A stretch of DNA of 64,000 bases from the NCBI RefSeq assembly GCF_018863235.1, contig NZ_JAHKRS010000004.1, positions 186,001-250,000 of the forward strand, in the 5' to 3' direction. This document shows, piece by piece, positions 40,832 through 48,983 of this stretch. Under the pieces are notes generated by a model. That model ran no database searches and was not told the origin of the DNA. It worked only from the letters and a program-made list of their open reading frames with translations. Numbering within the stretch: position 1 is the stretch's first letter; every line of letters starts with the position of its first letter. This DNA is from Pseudomaricurvus albidus (GTDB lineage Bacteria; Pseudomonadota; Gammaproteobacteria; Pseudomonadales; Cellvibrionaceae). The position numbers were made by a program, and so were the translations under genes.

Positions 40832-41445
40832 GCACCCAACACACCGTTTTTATCGTCGACGACAATCAGGACTTTCGCGAGTCTTTGGCCTGGCTCCTTG
40901 AGGGTGCAGGTTACACGGTGAAAGCCTTTGAAAGCGCCGAGGACTTTTTGCTTGGATACAGACAGGAATCGGGTTGTCTGTTGCTCGATGTACGAATGAC
41001 CGGCATGAGCGGCCTGGCTTTGCAGCAGGAGTTGATAAAGCGTGGGGAGATCATCCCGGTGATTATGATTACCGGACATGGTGATGTCCCTGTGGCGGTA
41101 CAGGCCATGAAGAATCAGGCGGTGGACTTTATCGAGAAACCTTTTGAAGATACCGCCATATTGGAGTTGATTCAAAAAACCCTCGACGACGTTGGTGAAA
41201 AATTCAATCAACAAAAAGAGGCCAATGCTGCTTTGGCGTGCTGGAATCAGCTTAGCCGTCGAGAGCTGGATGTTGCCAAGCTGGTAATTTCCGGTTTGGC
41301 GAATCGTGAAATTGCCGAAAAGCTAGATATCAGCATTAAAACTGTAGAGATCCACCGCAGTCGGGTCATGTCAAAAATGAAGGTCAAGCGACTTGCCGAA
41401 CTGATGGAAAAAGTCACTCTGATCAAGTCTGAAATAGAAAGTTAA
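40828..41445 (+). CDS. FixJ-type response regulator
   Basis: The 205-residue protein has a receiver domain with acidic pair FIVDDNQD, phosphoacceptor Asp54 in LLLDVRMTG, and lysine in FIEKPFED. A LuxR-type helix-turn-helix follows (LVISGLANREIAEKLDISIKT is the centre, at 41281-41343). The GTG start overlaps the kinase stop by four bases, so the pair is translationally coupled. The target genes are not evident; the patatin-like gene follows after 167 bases. Confidence 0.92.
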   Translation: MSTQHTVFIVDDNQDFRESLAWLLEGAGYTVKAFESAEDFLLGYRQESGCLLLDVRMTGMSGLALQQELIKRGEIIPVIMITGHGDVPVAVQAMKNQAVDFIEKPFEDTAILELIQKTLDDVGEKFNQQKEANAALACWNQLSRRELDVAKLVISGLANREIAEKLDISIKTVEIHRSRVMSKMKVKRLAELMEKVTLIKSEIES

Positions 41446-41534
41446 CGTTCTGTTCAGACGGGGTTAACAAGTTTTCCTATCCTGCCCAATGCTTTCTAGT
41501 ATAGAACCTCACGCCCATAGTACACTCGCTCTCT

Positions 41535-41560
41535 GGTATTCACCGTAGAAGGTGGATACC
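41535..41560. promoter_or_regulatory. Inverted repeat ahead of the patatin-like gene
   Basis: GGTATTCACC and GGTGGATACC pair over 10 positions (one wobble) with a 6-base spacer. There is no T-run. It lies 53 bases upstream of the GTG start and could be an operator or a leader hairpin. Confidence 0.4.
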
Positions 41561-41612
41561 ATCCCGTCTACGCCCACTCGGTCGGAAAGCAACGGTTTAA
41601 GGAGTTAGTGAA

Positions 41613-42752
41613 GTGACAAATGCCCTGATCTTATCAGGCGGCGGCGCCCGAGCAGCCTATCAGGTGGGTGTTCTATCTGCGGTAAATGAATTATTACCAG
41701 CGACGACTCGCAATCCTTTTCCGATTATTTGTGGTACATCCGCCGGAGCCATCAATGCTTTGGCCCTGGCCTCACACAGTGGCAGTTTTTACGAAGCGGT
41801 CGCCGATCTCAATCACATCTGGGCCGATTTAAGGACCGATAAGGTATTCAAAACCTCCTGGAGAGCTTTGCTGGGCGGAGCAATGCGTTTGTTTTTCTCT
41901 CTGTTCAATGAAGGTGTGAGCAAAAAACAATCACTGGCCTTGTTGGATAACGAGCCATTGCGGGAGTTTCTTGCGGAATATATCGATTTTGATCAGCTGG
42001 AGATGGGGTTGAAGCGGGGTGACTTGAAAGCTATTTGCACCACCGCGATGAATTACTCCACCGGGGAGTCGGTTAGTTTTTTTCAAGGGGATAAAACGGT
42101 TGAGAGCTGGCGTCGCTACCGCCGAATTGGTGTCTCGGCCAAATTAACCCTGGATCATTTGATGGCTTCAGCGGCCATTCCGGCGTTATTTCCTGCCGTC
42201 AAGGTTAATGAGGATTACTACGGCGATGGTGCCTTACGTCAGGTAGCACCAATCAGTCCGGCATTGCATATGGGGGCCGATCGCATCTTTGTGATCGGGG
42301 TGTCCAATAATCGTGATCCCCTAAGCAGAAGTCAGTATTCCCGCCGACTGAAATATTCTCCGTCAATCGGGCAAGTCTTTGGGCAACTGTTCAACAGTGC
42401 CTTTATTGACAGCCTGGAAGGTGACCTTGAGCACCTTGAGAGAGTCAACTCCCTGTTAAACCTGATCCCGGATGAAGTGTTGCAGGAAAACAAAACCCGA
42501 TTGCGACCCGTGGAAACCATGGTGATTTCGCCCAGCAAAGCCCTCGACAAGCTGGCCGGAAGAAAAATTCGTCACATGCCAAGAAGTGTGAGGATGTTTT
42601 TACGTTCTACGGGGGCCACAAACAAAGCGGGCGGTGCGGCGACAACCAGCTATCTGTTGTTTGAGAAACCCTACCTTGATGAACTCATGGAGCTTGGTTA
42701 TCAGGATGCCATGTGGGAAAAAGACAATATTCAGGAGTTCTTCAAGGTTTGA
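41613..42752 (+). CDS. Patatin-like phospholipase/acyl hydrolase
   Basis: The 379-residue protein has the glycine-rich oxyanion motif SGGGARAAYQVG, the nucleophile Ser43 in CGTSAGAIN, and the catalytic aspartate in YYGDGALRQ. Patatins hydrolyse acyl esters of phospholipids or storage lipids with a Ser-Asp dyad. There is no signal peptide, and the C-terminal third resembles the DUF3336-free bacterial form. The start is GTG with AAGGAG eight bases upstream. It could release fatty acids for the degradation genes upstream, which is inference. Confidence 0.9.
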   Translation: MTNALILSGGGARAAYQVGVLSAVNELLPATTRNPFPIICGTSAGAINALALASHSGSFYEAVADLNHIWADLRTDKVFKTSWRALLGGAMRLFFSLFNEGVSKKQSLALLDNEPLREFLAEYIDFDQLEMGLKRGDLKAICTTAMNYSTGESVSFFQGDKTVESWRRYRRIGVSAKLTLDHLMASAAIPALFPAVKVNEDYYGDGALRQVAPISPALHMGADRIFVIGVSNNRDPLSRSQYSRRLKYSPSIGQVFGQLFNSAFIDSLEGDLEHLERVNSLLNLIPDEVLQENKTRLRPVETMVISPSKALDKLAGRKIRHMPRSVRMFLRSTGATNKAGGAATTSYLLFEKPYLDELMELGYQDAMWEKDNIQEFFKV

Positions 42753-42860
42753 CATCCTAATTGGTTTGAGTTCTCATCAAATGTGTCAGATGTATCACAA
42801 CAGGAGCTTTCGGTAACTGGAAGTGGCTGAGTCATAACGATTTAAGGACGGATATCTACA

Positions 42861-43691
42861 GTGGCGCAATGCTCAGCCATGTTTCATCGCAATTCAGCAC
42901 TTAAAGATTTTATCGTCGGATTGTTTGGCGTAGTTTCTCTGTGTTTTCTGGTGGGAGTAGACCGAGCCCACGCGGAAGCCATGGCTCAAACGAACTCTTC
43001 ACCGAATTCTGTCATTCATCTTGGTGTCGAGGATGGTTGGCCACCCTATGCCAATGAGCGCGGGCAAGGGTTAAGTACCGACATCATCAAGGCCGCTTTT
43101 GCAGTGATGGGGCAGGAGGTTACCATCAGTGTGATGCCGTATGCCCGTGTGCTCAGGGATGTCGAGGCCGGACATTTGGATGGTGGCTACAATGTGACAC
43201 GTCAGACCTCTACCGAGAAGCGGTTTATCTTTGGCCAATTCCCGATCCTGACAGCCAGTGCCTCATTTTATTATGCAGCAGATCGCCCCAAGGTCTATCA
43301 AACCGCAAGGGACATTCCCAGCGAAGCGCGGGTAGCCTCCATTATCGACTATGAATATGGCAATACTTATGAGTCTCAGCGAGAGCGTTTTAATGAGGTG
43401 AGTGTTGCCCGTCAACAGCAGGTAATCCGTATGCTGCTGGCCCATCGGGTCGATGTGGGGGTTATGTTTGATCGCGTGGTAGAACACACTCTGGCCGAGA
43501 TGAATTTACCTGCGGATATTCTCACCCGAGGTGCTGTTAACCATACCAGTGATATTTATGTGGCCTTTTCCCTGAAGAGTCCTGAGGCAAAAAAATACGC
43601 AGCGCTATTGGATCAAGGTTTGCTGAAAATCCGGGAAAACGGTGTTTACGACAAATTGATGCAAGGGCTGGCACCCGCCGGGGATCAGTGA
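42861..43691 (+). CDS. Periplasmic solute-binding protein (family 3), no permease nearby
   Basis: The 276-residue protein has a signal peptide (hydrophobic FIVGLFGVVSLCFLVGV, then AHAEA) and a bacterial family 3 binding-protein fold: LGVEDGWPPYANERGQGLSTDIIKAAF and MPYARVLRDVEAGHLDGGYN. Such orphan proteins in Pseudomonadales and Vibrio-like bacteria often belong to signalling rather than transport. A start at ATG 42879 is possible; the GTG at 42861 has AAGGA about 11 bases upstream. No ABC permease or ATPase lies near. Confidence 0.82.
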   Translation: MAQCSAMFHRNSALKDFIVGLFGVVSLCFLVGVDRAHAEAMAQTNSSPNSVIHLGVEDGWPPYANERGQGLSTDIIKAAFAVMGQEVTISVMPYARVLRDVEAGHLDGGYNVTRQTSTEKRFIFGQFPILTASASFYYAADRPKVYQTARDIPSEARVASIIDYEYGNTYESQRERFNEVSVARQQQVIRMLLAHRVDVGVMFDRVVEHTLAEMNLPADILTRGAVNHTSDIYVAFSLKSPEAKKYAALLDQGLLKIRENGVYDKLMQGLAPAGDQ

Positions 43692-43704
43692 CGGTCGGTA
43701 GATT

Positions 43705-44148
43705 ATGAAAAAAGTGTGTTTGTATTCTCTCGAACAACCCGGGATTGTTGTGCTATCCCAGAGCGGCGTCACTTACTGGAATAAAACCGGTGATGCTGAC
43801 CCGCGTTTTCAGGCAGAAGGCATATTGGTGCCGATATCCAACGATCCTCCTGAGGGGCATCCTGAATTGTCGCTTGTGCCGAGATTGCAAAATTGCACGG
43901 CAAGCTCAGATTCTTTGTCCGTATCCCAAGTGAGCGAACTGGATTCACTTTTACAAGAAGTGTCTTCCAGCGATGCGATCAGTGTTGATCGTGCAAGAAT
44001 GGGCGAGTCCAGCGAGGGGTGGGTCTACCTGACAATTCGGCCTCAGGGGGAGTTCAGCTACTTTGTTGGCTTTCTGGATGAGCTGGGGGGCGCTGACGGA
44101 ACGCTACAGGCGGTATTGACCTGGCCCTGTAGCATGTCTATTAGTTAA
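43705..44148 (+). CDS. Unrecognised 147-residue protein
   Basis: I cannot assign a family with confidence. The N-terminus (PGIVVLSQSGVTYWNKTGD followed by EGILVPISND) faintly recalls DUF6210. The protein is acidic, has no signal peptide or membrane segment, and contains cysteines at NCTAS and WPCSM. It begins 13 bases after the binding-protein gene and may be co-transcribed. Confidence 0.6.
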   Translation: MKKVCLYSLEQPGIVVLSQSGVTYWNKTGDADPRFQAEGILVPISNDPPEGHPELSLVPRLQNCTASSDSLSVSQVSELDSLLQEVSSSDAISVDRARMGESSEGWVYLTIRPQGEFSYFVGFLDELGGADGTLQAVLTWPCSMSIS

Positions 44149-44178
44149 TCTGTTTGTTCGCAAGCGTCTAAAAACGGG

Positions 44179-45345
44179 TTACGACAAACGTTGTTTGAAG
44201 TCTTCGTAGCCAAACTGTTTAACGATTTTCAGATCATCCGTCTCTGAATTCCACAGAGCTATCGAGGGTAGACCAATACCATTGAAGGTGCTGGTTTTCA
44301 CCATCGTGTAGTGGGACATATCATCAAACATTAGCCGTTGCCCTGTCTGCAAGGGATGATCAAAGCTGTAGTCTCCCATCACATCACCCGCGAGGCAGGT
44401 TTGACCGCCCAGGCGGTAACTGTAGGCTTTCTCATCCTGTTGGCCGGAACCAAAGATCTCGGCACGATAGGGCATCTCGAGAGTATCCGGCATATGGCAG
44501 GTCGCAGAAGTGTCCAGGATAGCCAGGGGTTGCTGGTAATCGAGCACATCCAGCACTTCACTCACCAAAACACCAGTCTGGATGGCAATGGCCTCTCCAG
44601 GTTCGATGTATACCTGTAGTCCATAGGTCTCCTGAAAGCGTTTAATACGCTCAATCAGTTTGTCGACTTGGTAGCCTTCGGCCGTAATGTGATGGCCACC
44701 GCCAAAGTTAATCCACTTCAATTGCGGAAAGTATTCCGCAAACTGGGCTTCCACTGCATCCAGGGTTCGGGACAGGGGGGCAAATCCCTGTTCACAGAGG
44801 GTGTGAAAGTGTAAGCCACTGATCCCTTCCAGGGATTGGCCTGCAAATGCCGATTTAGGGATGCCCAGACGAGAACCCGGAGCGCAAGGGTCGTATATCG
44901 GTGTTGCACCTTCCGAATGCATGGGATTAACCCTTAAACCAAACTCCAGTTGTGGCCTTTGTTCTTTGGCAGCTTTGATCAATGGCTGGAAACGTTGCCA
45001 CTGATTAAAAGAGTTAAACACCACATGATCGGAGAGTTCCAGGATTTCTGGAAGATCCTTTTCGGTAAAGGCCGCGCTGAAGGTATGGACCTCACCCTTA
45101 AATTCTTCACGGCCCAGTTTTGCCTCATGCAACCCGCTGGCGCAGGTGCCGCTGAGGTACTGGCCAATGGTCGGTGCGAGGCTGAACATGGAAAAAGCTT
45201 TCAGGGCCAAGAGTACCCTGGCCCCTGACTCGCGCTGAACCCGGTTCAGAATTTCGAGATTTTTCCGCACGGCAACCTCGTCCACCACAAAACAGGGGGA
45301 GGGAACACGAGTTGGGTCAAACGAGTAAAAGCTTTTACTTTTCAT
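44179..45345 (-). CDS. nspC: Carboxy(nor)spermidine decarboxylase
   Basis: The 388-residue PLP enzyme of the alanine-racemase fold has the PLP lysine in LLALKAFSMF and the glycine loop INFGGGHHI. YIEPGEAIAI and the cysteine box GQTCLAGDVMGDYSF are also present. It decarboxylates carboxynorspermidine or carboxyspermidine, the last step of the aspartate-semialdehyde route to triamines. It follows the matching dehydrogenase by 25 bases and is the last gene of the polyamine operon. The product (spermidine or norspermidine) depends on the diamine and cannot be read directly. Confidence 0.93.
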   Translation of the reverse strand: MKSKSFYSFDPTRVPSPCFVVDEVAVRKNLEILNRVQRESGARVLLALKAFSMFSLAPTIGQYLSGTCASGLHEAKLGREEFKGEVHTFSAAFTEKDLPEILELSDHVVFNSFNQWQRFQPLIKAAKEQRPQLEFGLRVNPMHSEGATPIYDPCAPGSRLGIPKSAFAGQSLEGISGLHFHTLCEQGFAPLSRTLDAVEAQFAEYFPQLKWINFGGGHHITAEGYQVDKLIERIKRFQETYGLQVYIEPGEAIAIQTGVLVSEVLDVLDYQQPLAILDTSATCHMPDTLEMPYRAEIFGSGQQDEKAYSYRLGGQTCLAGDVMGDYSFDHPLQTGQRLMFDDMSHYTMVKTSTFNGIGLPSIALWNSETDDLKIVKQFGYEDFKQRLS

Positions 45346-45370
45346 GTTGTTAGACTATTTACCTTATCAA

Positions 45371-46567
45371 TTAAATTAGATTGAAGTCAGGTTCTTCAAT
45401 CACTTGCCATGGCAAGCCATAGGCATTCATAGCTTCCATAAACGGATCTGGATCCAGTTGCTCCATGTTCCAGACACCGGCTTTCATCCATTTGCCTTCG
45501 ACCATCATCTTGGCACCAATCATTGCCGGTACACCGGTGGTGTAGGAGATGGCCTGCGACTGGACTTCTTTATAACAGTCCTGGTGGTCCTTGACGTTGT
45601 ACACGTAAACGCTCTTTTCCTTGCCGTCTTTGACGCCTTTTACCACACAGCCAATGCAGGTTTTTCCTACGGTACGAGGGCCCAGAGTTGACGGGTCTGG
45701 CAGCAGTGCCTTCAAAAACTGGATGGGCACGATCTCGACACCGTTAAAATTGACTGGCTCGATACCGGTCATGCCGACATTGCCCAGCACCTCCAGGTGC
45801 TTGAGGTAGCTGTCACCAAAACTCATCCAGAATTGAGCCTTTTTGAGGCTCGGGAAGTGCTTGGTCAGTGACTCCAGCTCTTCATGGTACATGCGATAAA
45901 TATTATAGGTTCCCACCTCGTCCGGACAGCTGAATGACTGCTTGAGAGACATGGCCGGCGTTTCTACAAACTCTCCATTCTCCCAGTGGCGGCACTCTGC
46001 AGTCACTTCCCGAATATTGATTTCCGGATTGAAGTTGGTCGCGAACGGGTAACCGTGGTCACCACCGTTTACGTCAATGATATCCAGAGTGTGGATTTCA
46101 TCGAAGTAATGTTTTGCGGCATAGGCAGTAAACATATTGGTTGCGCCAGGGTCGAATCCGGAACCCAATAATGCCATCAGGCCTGCCTGCTCAAATTTCT
46201 CTTGATAGGCCCACTGCCAGTGGTATTCGAACTTGGCAGTATCCAGTGGCTCGTAGTTGGCCGTGTCCATATAGTGCACACCCGCTTCCAGACAGGCATC
46301 CATAATGGTCAGATCCTGATAGGGCAGCGCGACGTTGATAACCATGAAGGGTTTTTCACGCTCGAACAGCGCCACCAGCTCAGGCACATTATCAGCGTCA
46401 ACCTGAGCAGTTCTGATGGGCGTTTTTATCTGGTCGGCAATCTTCTTGCACTTTTCTTCGTTGCGACTGGCCAGAACGATCTCGGTAAAGACCTCTGGCA
46501 GTTGTGCACATTTGTGGGTAACAACCTGTCCGACACCGCCGGCGCCGATGATAATAACTTTTGCCAT
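45371..46567 (-). CDS. Carboxy(nor)spermidine dehydrogenase (saccharopine-dehydrogenase-like)
   Basis: The 398-residue NADPH enzyme has an N-terminal Rossmann motif, IIIGAGGVGQVV. It also has YMDTANYEPLDTAK, LGSGFDPGATNMF and DVNGGDHGYPFATNFN, which mark carboxyspermidine dehydrogenase (CASDH). It condenses a diamine with aspartate semialdehyde and reduces the imine. GAGGA precedes the ATG at 46567; the longer frame to 46600 lacks support. It lies between speA and the decarboxylase gene with short gaps, so the three form one operon. Confidence 0.93.
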   Translation of the reverse strand: MAKVIIIGAGGVGQVVTHKCAQLPEVFTEIVLASRNEEKCKKIADQIKTPIRTAQVDADNVPELVALFEREKPFMVINVALPYQDLTIMDACLEAGVHYMDTANYEPLDTAKFEYHWQWAYQEKFEQAGLMALLGSGFDPGATNMFTAYAAKHYFDEIHTLDIIDVNGGDHGYPFATNFNPEINIREVTAECRHWENGEFVETPAMSLKQSFSCPDEVGTYNIYRMYHEELESLTKHFPSLKKAQFWMSFGDSYLKHLEVLGNVGMTGIEPVNFNGVEIVPIQFLKALLPDPSTLGPRTVGKTCIGCVVKGVKDGKEKSVYVYNVKDHQDCYKEVQSQAISYTTGVPAMIGAKMMVEGKWMKAGVWNMEQLDPDPFMEAMNAYGLPWQVIEEPDFNLI

Positions 46568-46617
46568 GTTATGAGTCCTCAGTGACTGACGTTTTCCCAT
46601 CAGTAATTTCTTAAGTG

Positions 46618-48531
46618 TCAGTTGTTTTCTTTTTCGTAGTAGGTGTAACCATTCAGACTGGCGTTAAAAGTCTGAATGATGTGTTGTCTTTCTCTTGCTG
46701 TGATGCGTCCTTCACGTACGGCATTTTCAGCAGTGTTGCGGTAACGAAGCTGTAATTCTTTCGGTTCGTATTCCACATAGTCCAGTACGTCTGCGATTGT
46801 GTCCCCATGGATCTCCTTGACGAAGTCATAACTGCCATCACGGTTGATCCGTACACTCACCACATTGGTATCTCCAAACAGGTTGTGCAAGTCGCCCAGA
46901 GTTTCCTGGTAAGCACCTACCAAAAACACACCTAAATAATATTCTTCATTGGCATTCAGTTGATGCAGTGCCAGTGTTTTGTTGAAACCCTGTTGTGGGT
47001 TAATAAATCGATCAATCTTGCCGTCACAGTCACAGGTAATGTCTGCCAGTACAGCTTGCCTTGTTGGTTCTTCATCCAACCGGTGGATGGGCATGATCGG
47101 GAATAACTGATCAATTGCCCAGATATCCGGCAATGACTGAAACAGGCTGAAATTACCGTAGTAAATATCGGCCAGAGACAATTTAAGACCTTCCAGTTCT
47201 GTCGGCACCTGTTCCATATCGTCAATCATGCCGGCAATGCGGTGAATAATTGCCAGAAACAAATTGTCAGCAGTAGCCCGGCTGCGAAGATCGATTTGTC
47301 CTCGTTTGAACAGCTCACGCACTTCGTTTCGGTAATAGTGCGCGTCGTTAAAGGATTCCTGTTCACGGCCCGGTTTTAATTCCGCCAGCGTATAGCGCAG
47401 GTCTTCCAGTTGTGTTGGCTCCTCTGCTTTGGCCTCTGTGATTTCAGAGGGTTCAAAGTGATTCACGTCCAAAATGTTAAACAACAGTACAGACGAGTAA
47501 GCCACCGTGGCACGACCGGACTCGGTAACGATAGTCGGATGGGGAATATCGCTCAGATCCAGGGTGTTTTTAATGGTCTCAACGATGTCGAGACAATACT
47601 CTTTCAGACTGTAGTTACGACTTTGTTCGTCATTGCCACGGCTACCAGTGTAGTCAACAGCCAGACCACCACCCAGGTCGATGTGTGACAGGGCGGCGCC
47701 TTCATTCACAAGGTCAGTGTAGTAGCGACAGGCTTCTACGATGCCATTGCGTATGTCACGGATGTTAGGAATCTGTGATCCCAGGTGACAGTGCAGCAAC
47801 TGCAGGCAATCCAGCATGCCTTCCTGCTTCAGTGTGTCGACCACATGGATCACCTGATTGGTGGTCAGGCCAAACACACTGCGGTCACCACTGGTTGAGT
47901 TCCAGTGTCCACTGACTTGTGTGGTCATTTTTACCCGCACGCCAATTGACGGAGTCACACCAAGGGCGCGGCTGCGTTCAATTAAAATTGGCAGCTCAGT
48001 GGGTGTTTCAATAACAAAGAAACACTTAAAGCCCAGTTTGATGGCGTTCAGCCCCAGATCGAAAAACTCCTGATCCTTGTAGCCATTGCAGATAATCAGG
48101 CTGCCGGGTTCTGTGAGAGTTGCCAGTGCGGCAATCATTTCCGGTTTGCTGCCAACTTCGAAGCCATGCTGGTAACGAGCGCCAAAGGCTGCAATTTCTT
48201 CAACAACCTGAGCTTGCTGGTTCACCTTGATCGGGTACACACCGCGATAGACACCTTGATACTCGCAACTTTCAATGGCTGAGCGAAACGCTTCATTCAG
48301 ACGAAACAATTGTGCGTCCAGAATATTTTCAATTCGCAGGACCACAGGCATTTGCAGGTCTCGTTCAGCCATACCCTTAACGATGTCCATCAATGCCACT
48401 TCGGCATTGAGCGTACGAGCAGTTACCTGACCCTTATCGTCCAGGCCAAAATAGTCGTTACTCCAGCGATCTACGCCATAGAGCTGGTTGGAATCTTCGG
48501 TGGTCCATTCCTGGTTGGGTCGCTGAGTCAA
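46618..48531 (-). CDS. speA: Biosynthetic arginine decarboxylase SpeA, TTG start
   Basis: The 637-residue PLP enzyme makes agmatine from arginine, feeding putrescine synthesis. It has the PLP lysine in YPIKVNQQAQVVEE, the SHIDLGGGLAVDY loop, and CDSDG-type chemistry at TCDCDGKIDRFI. The TTG at 48531 has AGGAG seven bases upstream and gives the length usual in Pseudomonas. No in-frame ATG is suitable, and the frame extending to 48576 adds an unconserved tail. It is first in an operon with the carboxyspermidine dehydrogenase and decarboxylase genes, which replaces the SpeD/SpeE route. Confidence 0.95.
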   Translation of the reverse strand: MTQRPNQEWTTEDSNQLYGVDRWSNDYFGLDDKGQVTARTLNAEVALMDIVKGMAERDLQMPVVLRIENILDAQLFRLNEAFRSAIESCEYQGVYRGVYPIKVNQQAQVVEEIAAFGARYQHGFEVGSKPEMIAALATLTEPGSLIICNGYKDQEFFDLGLNAIKLGFKCFFVIETPTELPILIERSRALGVTPSIGVRVKMTTQVSGHWNSTSGDRSVFGLTTNQVIHVVDTLKQEGMLDCLQLLHCHLGSQIPNIRDIRNGIVEACRYYTDLVNEGAALSHIDLGGGLAVDYTGSRGNDEQSRNYSLKEYCLDIVETIKNTLDLSDIPHPTIVTESGRATVAYSSVLLFNILDVNHFEPSEITEAKAEEPTQLEDLRYTLAELKPGREQESFNDAHYYRNEVRELFKRGQIDLRSRATADNLFLAIIHRIAGMIDDMEQVPTELEGLKLSLADIYYGNFSLFQSLPDIWAIDQLFPIMPIHRLDEEPTRQAVLADITCDCDGKIDRFINPQQGFNKTLALHQLNANEEYYLGVFLVGAYQETLGDLHNLFGDTNVVSVRINRDGSYDFVKEIHGDTIADVLDYVEYEPKELQLRYRNTAENAVREGRITARERQHIIQTFNASLNGYTYYEKENN

Positions 48532-48983
48532 TCGGATTCTCCTGAAGCAGCTGGCTGTGGTTGGCTTAAGCGCCAATATTTTTGGCCGAATGGGCGCGTT
48601 ATTTCAGGGCGACCAGTCAAGCGGCGCGCATTCTGAAGTAAAAAAAATAACCCTGCCAGAAAAATTTCATGCTTTGGGCGCCTGAAATTGCAGTGGATTT
48701 TTTTGTTGTGTTTTTCGGTTCAAGCGGGCACTTTTTGATTTTTTATAACTGACTGATATCTATAGAAAAATCGGCTTTTTTTTGAGTGTTTTTTCGGCTT
48801 ATTTTGAGGCTTTATTCAGTTAATTTTTTTTCAATTTTTTTTGCTATTTCGGATGAAAGTAGCGATGAATTGAGCGTTTGCCGACATGAGGGGCAATCAA
48901 GGTGGAGAGTGCAGGGGCGCTAGGTGAGCCTTGGGGCTTACAAAACCCCGCAGGAGCGGGGTTTTGCTGGCAGTTGTTGAGTG
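48532..48983. other. 452-base region with A-tracts, speA leader and acnB terminator
   Basis: Going upstream from speA on the minus strand, the region is rich in runs of 5-8 A (about 48640-48845), which should bend the DNA or act as UP elements. No gene is seen and no clean -35/-10 pair stands out. The acnB terminator (48941-48966) lies at the far end. Confidence 0.55.
48941..48966 (-). terminator. Terminator of acnB
   Basis: The stem caaaaccccgc/gcggggttttg with an AGGA loop is a standard intrinsic terminator, 18 bases beyond the acnB stop codon. Confidence 0.9.

Noticed and set aside
48532-48576. An N-terminal extension of speA by 15 codons.
   Set aside because: The TTG at 48531 has AGGAG at the right distance and gives the family length; the extension is unconserved in style.
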